Positions 35,337-47,859 of a stretch of 64,000 bases of DNA are shown one piece after another. The stretch comes from Heliocybe sulcata (lineage: Eukaryota > Basidiomycota > Agaricomycetes > Gloeophyllales > Gloeophyllaceae). The DNA lies in the NCBI GenBank assembly GCA_004369045.1, contig ML213506.1:631512-695511 (forward strand), written 5' to 3'. Position 1 is the stretch's first letter. Every line of letters begins with the position of its first letter. Both the position numbers and the translations under genes were made by a program. The notes below the pieces were generated by a model. The model saw only the letters and a program-made list of their open reading frames with translations, had not been told where the DNA came from and made no database searches.

Positions 35337-38300
35337 CTATGGCCACGCCAACGAAAGTAAGAACGTCACATCTGCGACCTCCTGCTCCTCCTCAATGACT
35401 GTCTTCGCCTCCGGTCTCCGGTGCTTGATGTCTTTCGGTGCGGTCCTCACCGTCTTCTCGATAATCTCCCCATGCGCCTGCACAGCTTCCAACAGCTCCG
35501 CACCCGAGCCCTCGTCAAAGCGGTAGAACAGGTCGACATCGTCCGTCGCCTGCAACCCTGCCTTCTTCCGCAACTTTTGCACGCGGTTGATGATCTCGCG
35601 TGCGAGCCACTCGCCCTTCAGCTCGGGGTGGACCTGGATGTCTAGCCGCACAACGACGTCATTATCCGTCTGCGTCGCGTAGGTCTCCTCTGCTGCCGCG
35701 GGCAGCTCGATGTATCGTTGCACTTGGAGGTCGCCCTCGATGAGCTCGATACCCGCGACAGTGATCTTGCCCGTTTGCGTGTACTTCTTGACATCCCCGC
35801 TGGAAATGGAGGGTAGAGCGTTCTTGACCTTCGCGAGGTCTTTTCGGAGTTTCTTGCCCAGGACACTCCAGTCTGCAACGGCACGATACCGAACGCCGGA
35901 TGCCGCCTCGTCTGACGTCAGTATGACATCTCGAACGTTGAGCTCGGATTCGATGTATCGTTGTAATGGCTTGACGTCGTTCAAGTACTCCTCATCTGAG
36001 TGGAAGACAAGCAGCTCTTTGAGGGGGGTCTAACGGGAGCACAGTAAGCAATGAGGGGGCGGTGATGCAAGCGCAATGGTACTTACCTTGAGAGACAAAT
36101 TATTGCGCTCTCGGATATTCCGTGTCAACTCAATGACAGCCTGCATCCGCTTGACTTGACGCTCGATGTCAGCATCGAAGTACTCCTCCTTCACATCTGG
36201 GAACGGTAGGAAGTGAATGGACCGCGCATCCTGTCCTGGAACCTCGGGCATAAACGCGCGTAAGGATTGGTAGATGTTTTCCGTTAGGAAGGGGGTATAC
36301 GAGGACTGGAAATAGGAAGTCAGTGGTCAAACAACTTGACGGCCAGGACAATTTTTTACCATGGTACAGCACAAGGTGAACAGCGTCTCAAAGAGCGTAT
36401 TCAGCGCCTTGAGCGTATCCTCCTTCCCATCCTCGCCCTTCAGCCGTCTCCGGTTGAACCGAATATACCAATTCGTCAGCTCATCTACAAGGTCGAGCAG
36501 CCGCGGGATGATGGTATAGAGCCTGTACGCCGCCATCTCCTCGCGCACGAGCCTAATGAGCGACTGACACCGCGCAAGGATCCAGCGGTCCATGACGTTA
36601 TTCGATACAGGCGCGTGCGCGTCGTATTTGAAGTCCCAGTTCGATGCCTTACGGTGCAGGGCGACGTGTCCGAGGAAGAAGCGGAAGGAGTTGAGCCACG
36701 GAAGGAGCACGCGGGAGATGACCTCGCGGACACCTTCTTCGCGGAAGCGGAGGTTGTCGCCACGGACAATGGGAGAGTTAACCAAGAACATGCTGTGAGC
36801 CGAAGTGGTCAGACAGTGGACTATGGTTGCACAATTGGTGATACGTACCGGGTAGCGTCAGCACCGTAGGTATCGATGACAACATGAGGATCCGGATAGT
36901 TCTTCAAACTCTTACTCATCTTTTTCCCGTCTCTGTGATATGTGTTATGAGTTAGGCGAAGGTAAAAATCTCCGTGACTTGGACATACGCAGCCAGTACG
37001 AGACCAGTAACAATCAAGTTCTTCCATGGTGCTCTGCCAAACAAATGTGTCGACAGCACTAGAAGCGTGTAGAACCATCCACGAGTCTGGTCGATACCCT
37101 CCGATACGAAGTCGGCAGGGAATCGCTGCTGGAAGAGCTCCTTGTTCTCGAAGGGGTAGTGTAGCTGAGCGTACGGCATGCTACACGAACGTTAGGCGTC
37201 AGTATCTCCTAGGACAGCGTAGACCCATCACAATTCACCTTCCGGATTCGAACCAACAATCAAAAACCTCTTCAATCCGCTTAAGGTTACCCTTACCCTG
37301 CTTCGAGGGGATAGTGATGTGGTCGATCTTGTCCCGATGTAGGTCGGTGATGCCCTTCACACCTGATAATGTCTCCAGCTCTTCGACTGAGCCGACGCAC
37401 ACGATCTACGCCATGGACGCATTAGTGAGACGAACATCTGAGCAGGAGCACGAGCTGCATGCCTCCTCCATATCGTCACTGGCCCACAGCGGAATGGGCG
37501 TGCCCCAATACCGGTTTCTCGAAATATTCCAATCTCTTGCATTCGCGATCCAGTTCCCGAACCGACCTTCGCCGACATTGGGAGGTACCCTGTAGCGCAA
37601 GATCAGGTTTCGTTTGTATAGCCCAACTGAAGAAGATAGCACAAACCATCGGGTCTCCTTGTTATTCGCAACCAGCTCGTCTGTGATCGGTGAGACTCTG
37701 ACGAACCAGGTCGGGATGGCGCGGTACAACAAAGGGGTACCGGACCTAGGACATTCAATTTAGCAGTTGATACACCGAGCAGGAGTGTAGCCGAGCGACC
37801 GACCTCCAGCAGAAGGGATACTGATGGTTAAGCACAGATTGTACGATCAGCCGGCCCTTCGCCTTCACCACCTTCTGGATCTCCTTATCCGCATCCTGAA
37901 CACCGCCGTTTGTCAGCTTAACTTTTACTCTTTTCGAGTACATCAGCCGCACTAATAACGGACCTTGACGTACTGCCCCTCAAAATCGGTCACCTCCTTC
38001 GTGAACCGACCAGAGTCATCGATGGGGCACGGTGGCAGCTCGTCCGCCTGTATGACACCGTGTGCGAGGGAGACGCGGTGATCGTCTTCACCGAATGCAG
38101 GCGCTTGATGGACGATACCCGTACCATCTGCGTCCGTGACATACGTATCAACGACGACTCTGAACGCCCTGTCCTCAAACTGCGCATGGCATGCCTTTTA
38201 GCCAAAAGATTTGGACTTCTAAAGACAATGCGCACCTGCTCCGTGAAGTACTCAAAAAGCGGGACATATCGCCAGCCCTTCATATCCTCACCCTTGAACG

Positions 38301-39309
38301 TGCCCACCTTCTTGAACTTAGCTTTCTTGGGGTCTTTGTAGAGAGTGCGGAGGAGATTCTCGTGGAGGATGAAGTTTTGGTCGCGCTCCTGATCGTGGAT
38401 CTTGATGTAGGTGAAGTCAGGGTGCACGCAGAGTGCGAGATTGGAGGGGAGAGTCCACGGGGTGGTTGTCCATGCGAGAAGAGAGGTGGTGCGGTCATCC
38501 ACGAGAGGGAAGGAGACAACCACTAGTGGCGATTGTAGTTCGGACGCCATAGATAAATAATTACGACGTACCAGCCGGATCCTGCACTTCCTTGTAGTTC
38601 AGACCCGCCTCAAAGTTCGAAAGGGGCGTAAAGCACCCGGTCGAATACGGCATGACCTTCAGACCTCTATACACCATCCCTTTCTTATGCAGCTGCTGGA
38701 ACGCCCACCACACACTCTCCATGAAGGTCGTGTTCAGCGTCTTGTAGTCGTTATCGAAGTCGATCCAGCGTCCCATGCGCTCGACGGTCCGCCGCCATTC
38801 TGAAGAATAGCGCATGACGATAGCGCGGCACTCGGCGTTGTACTTGTCGATGCCCATCGCGAGGACGTCTTCGCGCCCGCGGATGCCCAGCTTTTTGTCG
38901 ATCTCGTGCTCAACGGGGAGACCGTGCGTGTCCCAGCCGAAGCGGCGGACGACGTGATGTCCGGTGACATGGGCATGGCGCGTAACGATGTCCTAGTCAT
39001 TGTTAGCAGTTTTCGATGGTAAACAGAGTTCTGCGATGCACACCTTGATAGTTCCGGCAAGCAAGTGACCGTAGTGAGGCAGCCCAGTCGCAAACGGAGG
39101 ACCGTCATAGAAAGAGTACTCCGGTTTTCCCTCAGACAACTTCAAGCTCGTCTGGAACGCATCGATCTCTCGCCAGTACTGGATGACCTTCTCCTCCTCC
39201 TTTGGAAAATTAAACGGCGCCGAGACTAAGCGAGATCACTGGAATGTTATCAAGTAGAATTGGACGCATCAAAATGGTTGCACTCACTGTCGTGCGGAGG
39301 GAACGACAT
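35337..39309 (-). CDS. ILS1: Isoleucyl-tRNA synthetase, cytosolic
   Basis: Class I synthetase charging tRNA-Ile. Thirteen exons on the minus strand: 39288-39309, 39044-39225, 38572-38992, 38236-38522, 37964-38194, 37804-37895, 37463-37745, 37239-37405, 36989-37180, 36849-36932, 36360-36792, 36087-36305, 35337-36029 (1101 aa). Motifs: [10 protein letters not shown] (HIGH), [33 protein letters not shown] (editing domain), [47 protein letters not shown] and [15 protein letters not shown] (KMSKS). No mitochondrial presequence; it starts [19 protein letters not shown]. The intron at 37406-37462 begins with GC (GAG|GCATGC) and ends TAG; no GT donor keeps the frame, so it is likely a rare GC-AG intron. 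Confidence 0.96.
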
Positions 39310-39883
39310 GATCGCTTTTCAGAAACAGCTGGAGAAGACCCCTGCTGGATCAATGCGTTATGTACCGGATTTGAGGATGACTCGAGGCGCCTGGGACTGT
39401 TTGATTGACTTCTCGATACAGAGATTCTTGTCCGGCGACCATTCTGTTTACCATCCATGTGGCCCGAAGCGTCCACGTGCACCGGCAGGCCGCATTGATA
39501 AGGCTGCATTGACAAGGCTGCCACACTTTGCGTCGTTCCGCCACAACGGTTGTGTGCAGCGCATGAGCCGATTCAACTTTATCTGCTTCATGGAAGCTGA
39601 TGAGAATTGAAGGGCACTGGCACAGTGAGTACGATAGATCGAGCGCTCCCCGAAGTAGCAGGCACGATAATACGCCTTCGACACGAAATGAAACAACCTG
39701 ACTGCAGTGCACATCGGCGAGCGGCGAGCACTCTTCTTGCGGTATCTCTGCGTTCCTGCACTGGTATCGAACCAGGGAGTTCTGGTAATGCATCCAATAT
39801 GCAGCGAAAGTATACAATACCCGTCTATGGCCCAGTAGACGAAGCTCTAAGCAAACCTGATACCCTCACACCCAGTCCTAACA
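39310..39883. other. Intergenic region between ILS1 and the BAG gene (574 bp)
   Basis: Both flanking genes are on the minus strand, so it holds the ILS1 promoter and the BAG 3' UTR. Long frames without homology occur but have no splice or domain support. Confidence 0.5.
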
Positions 39884-40588
39884 TCATCTCCGACCCTTGA
39901 CAGCGGACCAGGCCCCATCCAGGCGATCCAGCACTTTCTGCACCTCCCTGACCGCCTCCTTCCGCTCTTTCCTTGCTTCCTCCCAACCACCCTCTGCATT
40001 GATCGCATCCAGCCGTAGTAGCGACTGCAACAGCAGCTCTGACAGCCTCGCATGTGTCGGCTGGAGAGTCTTGACCTGTGCCTGATCAGGTTTTGATGGC
40101 GGAAGCGTCGTGACGAATGCGTCAACCTCTTTGGCAAGCCCATCCTCGACGCCTTGCCGCTCCGCGCGGATCTGGGCGAGAGTGGATTGTTCTGTGCGGG
40201 GCTCAGCTTTCGAAGATTTGGACTTGGGAGGCTCGGAAAGGGATTCACCGCCTATTAAAGCGATGGTAGAATTGGGGCGAATGGAGTATGCTGAGACTGA
40301 GAGCATATGAGCGACGCTCCAGAGAGAAAACAGGCGCAAGGACATACTAGGTGCATTGTCATCTTTCATGACAGCCCCTCCATGTACGAGCTTGAATGAA
40401 TTCTCGGGTAATTGAGTGTAATCTGCTATCTGCTTCCGGAGGTACGAAAGCTTTGTAGAAGGGTCTGGGAGAGGGAAGTGTAGTCTGCAGAGCAGATGTG
40501 CACATAACCGCATTCAGACTCACAATCAGCTTAGAGCTTCATGACTGATAACTCACCTCTCCCGTCCCCACTTCACAACATAGCTCAT
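39884..40588 (-). CDS. Ubiquitin-like/BAG-domain co-chaperone
   Basis: Nucleotide-exchange co-chaperone of Hsp70, comparable to fission yeast Bag101/Bag102. Exons on the minus strand: 40557-40588, 40348-40484, 39884-40296 (193 aa). The N-terminal ~75 residues form a ubiquitin-like fold: MSYVVKWGRERLHFPLPDPS, LSYLRKQIADYT, FKLVHGGAVMKDD and SIRPNSTIALIG. A short charged linker (PPKSKSSKAEPR) leads to a helical BAG domain, RLSELLLQSLLRLDAIN, then KEAVREVQKVLDRLD. The second intron (51 nt, 40297-40347) is in frame and open, but removing it restores the ubiquitin-like strand, which supports splicing. Confidence 0.86.
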
Positions 40589-43500
40589 GTCCTGTCCCTT
40601 CGAGCGCGAGGTATATCGTCTAGCTTGTACAAAGGCGACCCTAAGGAGAATTAGGGCGACAGGAACGACTGGTGAAGTAGAATTCGCGGTGGTGGTGGTT
40701 AAGAAACAAAGGAAGTATGAATTAACGCAACGTGCACAGGATCAGTGGAGCGCGGATCCTCGGACAAGAGAGACTCACGGAGGTGGATGGGGTTGAGGTT
40801 GAAGGAGGACAGGTTGGGCAACTTGCGCGGGGTCGGATGAACGAGGGGAAGGGAGGCCGTGAATACAGGCCTGGATATGCTGAATGGTGTATAGTGCTAG
40901 ATTGCTTGTATGAGTAGGACTCTGTGAGGAGGAACGCGGTGGGACCCGGCGGACCTGCTGACGGACCTGTCGGCGGACTGGCTCGACTTACCGCGTCGAT
41001 TCGTTCGCGTCGATTCGTTTGAAGGCCTGAACCTGAAGCCCACCAGCAATAGTCCAGAATGTTGTCTAGTAGCTCTATGGATTATCCTAAGCTTTGTTGT
41101 CTTCAGACTTGATTCTCATGTTTCCCTCGAACTGTGCCACTAGTCGCTGGGTCTTAGACTGGCGGCACAGTCCTGAATACCCAAGTACTAGCCATGGTCG
41201 GTCCTAGCACGTCAACGACTTTTGTACCTGCACAGTCTTGAGCGGCGGACAATAGTCTTGTTGAACAGTGCGCCAGTGCTTAATGCTGTCATAAGACTTG
41301 TTTATTAGTCGGTCGTTCAACCGATCGAGAGCCTACTCGTCTTCAACCTTTGACTTACTCTAGATGTACTGCTACCTGCGTCCCTTGGATCTCTAGCCTC
41401 AGACAGAGTACTCTATGCTCCTTGTGCCTCGTCGGAGATGTCCACCGTCCGCCGTCAGACACCTGAGTCAGGTACCAGACGTATGCATGTTGCCTGGATG
41501 ATCACTGAACACTACCTCATCCCGATAGTCGCGTCGCATCTGGAACCTCGCCGACGTCTAATAATCACTCTCTAGTCAATCTTATGAAGTGCTTTCGAAG
41601 TCAACTCTACATATAAAAGCCCGATTACTTAGGGATAGGCACTAAGGATCACCATCTATACTGCTCTGGTGATTTCGCGCTCACATGAGTCACCCTCACA
41701 AACCTGACCCAATGCAAACGGAACCGCACACCGATCCCCACCCCGTTACTCGGGGTCTAGTCAAGAAGCCGTTGGTCGCTTCTTCGAGCAGCTGGAGCTC
41801 GGCCTCTTGATGAAGAGCATATCACCATCCAACTGGGTCTCGAGCTGTCTCGTAAAATTAAGACAGACTACTGCAACCGAGATGTCCCAGCTATTGGCTC
41901 GGTTCCTGCTTCGTTTCTCAGTCACGTATGTGATCGCTGACTAGGAATACTCATGACAGACATGGCTCCAATTGACCAAATGACGACTGGACAACCGCTC
42001 TTAAGAAAGCTTTTGATGATAAGCAGGTCCCCTTCTGTCTAGTATTCATTTGTTCCCTTGCGTTGTCGGGCTATTGCTTACTCGCCTGATAGCTGTTCCC
42101 TACAAAAGGACTGGACAATCGCTAATTGTGCGAGCGCGTCCTGCAAGGCTGCCGATACACTGTCGTAGTGAACGACGAGTACGCGGACCCTGCTAGCGTC
42201 TTATATTTCCCTCAGGGAGACAATCTGTGTGGAGATGTAATCCAGGCCAAAAACAACCATTGAAGATAATGTACGCTTCCAAATCGCGCTCCACGTTTCC
42301 GAGACTGACTGTCATTCTAGGCTGGTTAGAAGTGGCAGGACCAGGCGATCCGCCGTCCGACGGTCTCTTGGTTCTGCAGGCTCCCCTCGCTTGCTGACGG
42401 CCTCGACGGACTTCTCCAGTCCGTCGTTGCTTTTGTACCCGCTTATCTACGATATTTATCTTATTGCGTGTCTCCATCTTCAGAAATATAAGGTGACTGA
42501 CAAACTAGTCAGAACAAGTATTCGATCAAGGTTAACCTGTGGGCCCAAGACATCCAAATTCGAGTTCCTTTTTCCAGTTATCTTCCGGCTTACCTGTCTT
42601 CTGTTATTCGACGGTTTCTCAGAAGAACCCGAGGAACCCTAACCTTGCGCAAGCCACAGTACGTTCTATTAGTGGATGCCAGCGTCATGAATGACCTACT
42701 ATCCATAGTGCACATGTTTGTACAGACGGAAAGCCTGACGGTACTACGCCCGCGGTCGTTCCGAGAATGGAGCAGTCTTCCCGTAGTTCGTGTATTGATG
42801 CTGTATGAACGTTATCACTAGGTGCTGAACCGAAGATGACTTCCGCGTAGTGTTCATTTATCCATCTTTGCGATCGTAGGTGGCGTCCTGCTCGTTTCAA
42901 ACCGTGAGGAGGGGACACCTGGGCGAAGACTCGAAGTTGGCCAGGATGGATATAGCAGCTCCAGGTTTCATTACCAGTATGTTCTAATGGTTCCCTTGAT
43001 AACATTAAACACTAAGTGCGAGACTATAACAGGCCCTTTAGACTTGACATGTTTGAGGCCACATGGACAACCCCAAGCGTCGATACCGGCGAGATCGAAT
43101 TGAAGCCAGAAGAGTGGGGCTGGAGATTGCCCGGCGTCCAACTCTATCTGAACTGGCTTCGTATGCACCCTGGCTGCGAACAAGGTAGACGTGTGAGTTA
43201 ATAGCAACCCTTCTTTCCTACCACTAAATTTAATAGCGGTTCTGTGCCCAGATGTTCATGTGTAGCGGAGGAGCGCATTGTGGACATTGATGCGACCTCC
43301 ACACTTTCCTCCCTCATGCACTCTCTAAAGTGGCATCACGCAGGTGCAGCTTCGAGGAAGAGCGCGAAGTCTGGTTGACAGAAGACGATCCGCTCGCATG
43401 ATCGACGTCTTCCGGCGATACTGAGGGAATAGGCGCGGCATTCATTCGTGCCAGCCACCCAGCTGTGAATACCGAACGCATGCTATGCAAGTGATGGATC

Positions 43501-44724
43501 AGACTACATATGTCGCTAGGCTCCTCTCATTAACGCATGAGGTCATGCTTGGCCGTCCACCCCCGCACCGGTCACCCCGCGCAACCGCAGATATCCTTCG
43601 CGGCCCCCCCGCCTTGCCGTCAGCCGTCATGATCGCCATCCGCGTGGCTGCTCCCTTATTTGTCCCGTAAATCAGTTATGCTCACCTCCGCATTGCGGCT
43701 CCGATAACACGTCGGCGGTACTCCGCTATGTTGTCCTAATTGCGTCCGCGAGCTATGGTATCTCTCCCCTGGTCGACCTATTCTAATCACAAATCGAGCG
43801 TAGTTCCTAGGTTGACTTCGTTTCACAGAAAGTTCTCTGAACGCTGGAAGGAGGGTAGGTGCTTCATTGTCAACGTTAAGCACGTTATTCCTAGGCGTCC
43901 TGGAGTCTCGTATTGACCGATCAAAGTCTGGAGATGAGTAAGAGCTGTAGTGGCGTGCATGCGATCGAGGGTGCTAACCCTAATATTATAGTGATCAAGT
44001 ATGGCGTTGATTCGCGCGAGCACCGCAGTTGGCTTACTTCGTGATAGCCACCCGATTTCGATGGCGGTATTCGACAGTAATGTGCTTCCGCTTATTTCAC
44101 GGGTCAGCTAAAGACGACAGCGGTGTTCAGGATGGCCCGTACCTCGGCAGGTTATTGGCAAACGTCCAGAGGCTGAGCCCTCAGGCTTAACTTGAAGCAT
44201 GTTTATATGTGGCCGGCGGCGACTGTCTAACAAAGGGTATCTATGTATAGCTATCGCGGATGTTCACATCCGAGGTGGAGGCTATGAATATACCAAAACG
44301 CTTCCGGGGCTCTCCACCTAGGTACCTCCTATTGATATATTGCAGACATCTGACGTGCAGGGCATCGATAGCTCGCAAATAACAAGTCAGTAAACGAGTG
44401 ACTTTACCACACAAGGATGCATTGAGCATGCGCGAAGTACCCCAGGATTAGAATGCGGTATCTCGACTTGATCTTGACAAAGAGCTCGTGCACAGCCAGT
44501 CGAAGCACAGTCATGACCTCGGGACCCCGGACATGCCTATTATTCCAATATGGTAATCGGGGTCCGAGGATGACTTCATCGGACCAGAATTGATCCCAAT
44601 ATGATTCGCAGCCTTTGCTCTCCGGCACTCACTCACCGCACTCGTCTTGTATTTTGTTTTTAACCTTTCCTGCCTCCCGACTCTTCCTTCACTCCCGCAG
44701 TATCCCCGCTCGCTGTCCTGCACG
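40589..44724. other. 4.1-kb gene-poor region
   Basis: No frame here has recognisable homology, splice support or typical codon use; all are short. Visible details: a doubled GCGTCGATTCGTT (near 40999-41024), repeated CGGACCTG blocks just before it, and a good TATA box (41612-41619) about 70 bp before a short frame starting at 41685. The last ~200 bp should be the PBS2 promoter and leader. It could be decayed transposon sequence, but no terminal repeats or coding motifs were found. Confidence 0.5.
41612..41619 (+). promoter_or_regulatory. Candidate TATA box in the gene-poor region
   Basis: TATAAAAG on the plus strand, 73 bp before an ATG (41685) that opens a 41-codon frame. A Cys-poor, Pro/His-rich short peptide of no known family would be made. 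This may be an old repeat promoter or chance. Confidence 0.25.
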
Positions 44725-47042
44725 ATGGCCGACTCCTCTGACCCATCTCCGCGCCCGCCTCCCATTCCTCTACATGCCCGACAACCACAAACCCCATCGG
44801 CATCGCGTCCATCCGTTTCCGCGCTGCTATCCAATCGTGGGCACGGAGCGACTCCCATTCCCCCGTCTTTGCAGGCCAAAATGGCTGCGGTGAGTGTTCG
44901 TCCAGTACGATTTCAGTTCTTGTGGTTGGAGGGGGAGCTCGGTTGTCAGCAGAGCTGTGCGTCCAGGTGAAGTGTTCTGGAAGGTTTCCAGCGCGCAGCA
45001 GTACACCGGGACGGCTCTAGAATAATCTGGGAGGTACTTCATGAGCGGAGGATGCTAGATTGTGGGCGGCTGTCGTTATGGCACCCAGAGATGGGCTGTC
45101 CGACATGCGTGTTTCGGTTCCGTTCTCGAAGATGGCGGGATTTGCCTTGTATGGAAGTCCCATGCTCCTCGGGCGCAGCCGCATCGCGTACCGCTCGCCT
45201 GGTTGCTGATACTGCAGTCTACGGCCTCTGGTTGGTTGAGGCCGTCAAATGGCCGGACGCCCTCACACCTAGTGCAATCTCCGTCCTGCTCCGAGACTTG
45301 CATATCCCTCCCATCCGGTCATTTGGTGACGCGCTGAGATTTAGTTGAACATCTCTGCTTTCCCTCTCAATCCCGACGCTCATTTGGACGCTTACTAATT
45401 ATTCATGATGCATCTCCATTTCAGATGGCTAATCGGGCATCCAAATCACAACATACTGTCGACTCGACAGCGGCTGCCCTCAAGCGCGCCACCCTTGCTG
45501 ACAACATCCGACCCGTTGCCTCTTCGCCTGGCCCAGGAAGGGCAGGGGGAGTGGGTTCACGAAGACAGAAACCGAATCTGAACATTAGCCAGCTGATCGG
45601 CGAATCGGGTGGCCTAACGGGTGGCGCAGCCGGTGCAGGTTTAGGCGCTGGAAGTATCCTGACTCAAGATCAGGACAGAGTGAGCCCGGCTTCAAGAAGA
45701 AATGATGGGACACCGTTCGCGAACTTCCAGAAGATTGTGTGAGCGGAAACTATTCTCTTCTGACCCTCGCAGTAGACTAAATCAAGCTGATTGCGTAGTG
45801 ATCCCTCGGGGCGGCTAAAGTTCAGTGGGAAGGCCGTGCTGCATGCAGCAGGCGTTGATTTCTCGAATGGGCAGAGCTTTGCCATCACCATGGACCAGCT
45901 ACAGCTCTATGAGGATCTTGGTAAGGGGAACTACGGGACGGTGAAAAAGGTGTTGCATAAGCCTACGAATGTCGCCATGGCAATGAAGGTAGCTATGCTG
46001 CTTTTAATTGTATGGTGGGTTCTGACGAGTCTATGCCAGGAAATACGCCTGGAACTCGACCAAGCGAAATTAAACGCCATTATCATGGAGCTCGACATCT
46101 TACACAGGGCATCGGCTCCCGAAATCGTCGAGTTCTATGGTGCCTTCTTCATTGAGTCATGCGTCTACTACTGCATGGAGTATATGGATGCTGGCTCGAT
46201 GGACAAGCTCCAAGCGTATGGGCGCGACTCGCCATGCACAACACCTCATGAGCCTCCGCAGGATCCTATGGATGCGGCAGGACAATCCGCAGAGCCAGAT
46301 TCATCTGACCTTCAACTGACCCCGCCGAACCCGGTATTCAGCGGGAAGCGAACCGGGGGAGTACCAGAATATGTGCTGGCGCGGGTTGTCAGCAGTATGG
46401 TGCGCGGATTGAGGTTTTTGAAGGACGAGCTCCAGATCATGCACCGGGACGTGAAGCCGACGAACGTGCTTGTGAACCGGAAGGGGGAGGTCAAGTTGTG
46501 CGATTTTGGTGTTAGCGGGCAATTGGAGAAGAGTTTGGCGAAGACGAATATCGGTTGCCAGAGTTATATGGCGGTGCGTTTGACTCGCGTCTCGAACTGC
46601 GACTTTGACTGATAGCCAGATGTCACATTAGCCTGAACGAATCCGATCCGAGTCAATGAACACCTCCCCGACCTACACTGTTTCCTCGGATGTCTGGTCA
46701 GTGGGCCTATCGACGATTGAGATGGCGCTAGGCCATTATCCATACCCTCCAGAGACGTACTCCAACGTCTTCGCGCAGTTGACCGCAATCGTGCATGGTG
46801 ATCCTCCACAACTGCCCGAGGAGTTCAGTGAGACTGCTCGAGATTGGGTGGCGCGGTGCATGATGAAGCGGCCGGAAGATCGGGCGACGTATAAGGAGCT
46901 GCTGGAACACCCCTTCCTCGTCGAGGACTCGCAGCGAGAGGTGGATATGCCGGAGTGGGTGGCTAAGGCCTTGGAGGCGAAAGAGCGGGCGCAGAGAGCG
47001 AAGGAGCGGGCGGAGATGCTCGGGGGCGCCGGATCGTCATGA
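44725..47042 (+). CDS. PBS2: MAP kinase kinase Pbs2 (HOG pathway)
   Basis: Dual-specificity kinase that activates the Hog1 stress MAP kinase. Exons: 44725-44889, 45425-45738, 45799-45988, 46040-46573, 46632-47042 (537 aa). The N-terminus is Pro/Ser-rich with PRPPPIPLHARQ, possibly an SH3-binding site for Sho1-like sensors, and SLQAKMAAMANRAS. Kinase: LGKGNYGTVKKVLH, VAMAMKEIRLELD, HRDVKPTNVLV, LCDFGVSGQL, and the activation loop SLAKTNIGCQSYMAPERI with the Ser and Thr phosphorylated in MAPKKs. A Gly/Pro-rich insert lies in the N-lobe (around bases 46210-46350). A coiled coil ends the protein. Intron 1 is 535 nt, roughly ten times the local norm. Confidence 0.95.
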
Positions 47043-47859
47043 TGTATGATTCGTTCCCTCCGATTGGGCGTCGCGGCCTGGTGATGTTGCAGTGAACGAT
47101 GGCCTCTACGCCTCTTTGTGCTTCGTTCCGGGCGCCCTCTGGCTGTCTCTGCTAGAAGATTAACTGGTGTTTTCCGGTCTTGTGGACGCTGCGCGTTGTC
47201 TGTCTCCTGCCTCTAGTTCCTCGATCCATACCTATCTGTGTCGCTCATCGTCCGTTCTCTGGTCGTGGCTGAGCATGTTCCGACTTTCTGGCTCTGCTCC
47301 GTGCCTACCCCGGCGATAGTCTGTATAATGGTGGGGCGAGCCGTGGAATGATCGGGTTGCTGGTTCCACGCGATCGCGGCTTGCGTCGCCCCATGGAGAG
47401 AACATGAAGAAGTCAAGCATTCATCATCATTCAACCCACGGACTCTGTTCATGACTGTATCGTATTCATTGTCTCAATAGTTTCTCCTGCATCTTCCCCT
47501 CCCCCGATTGCATCATTTGTTGACTGCTGATCATGCCTCGGTCCTCTTTTCGTTGTTGCTGTCTCTCTGCTGTTGTTTTGGGGTAGAGCACTGAAATCCC
47601 AGGAGGCGCTGGTCTGCCTTCCCGTTATTATGTAGGATACCTACGTTACCAACTGTATGGTGCTTATACACGAGTGCATCGTACTTAATGTGTAATGTAT
47701 GGTTATAATTTCTCTATAGACTACGGGTGAGAGCCGAGGGCGAGCGGTCAGGACATTGATAAGCTTGGTTGCCCACTTACAAACCGCTGATCTTTAATAA
47801 GGCGTGTTGAACGCTCCGCGACATTGACGTTTCCTTTACACTCACACCTTCCCGTCCGT
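47043..47859. other. Convergent 3' intergenic region (817 bp)
   Basis: Between the PBS2 stop (+) and the PHOSPHO-type phosphatase stop (-). Pyrimidine-rich on the plus strand, getting AT-richer around 47600-47720, where both transcripts probably end. No gene recognised. Confidence 0.5.

Noticed and set aside
37243-37253. A perfect tRNA B-box (GGTTCGAATCC) on the minus strand
   Set aside because: It codes for the conserved WFESG of isoleucyl-tRNA synthetase; no A-box or cloverleaf surrounds it, so it is a coincidence.
39350-39817. A 155-codon minus-strand frame upstream of ILS1
   Set aside because: No homology, odd composition, no splice partners; it lies in the ILS1 promoter region.
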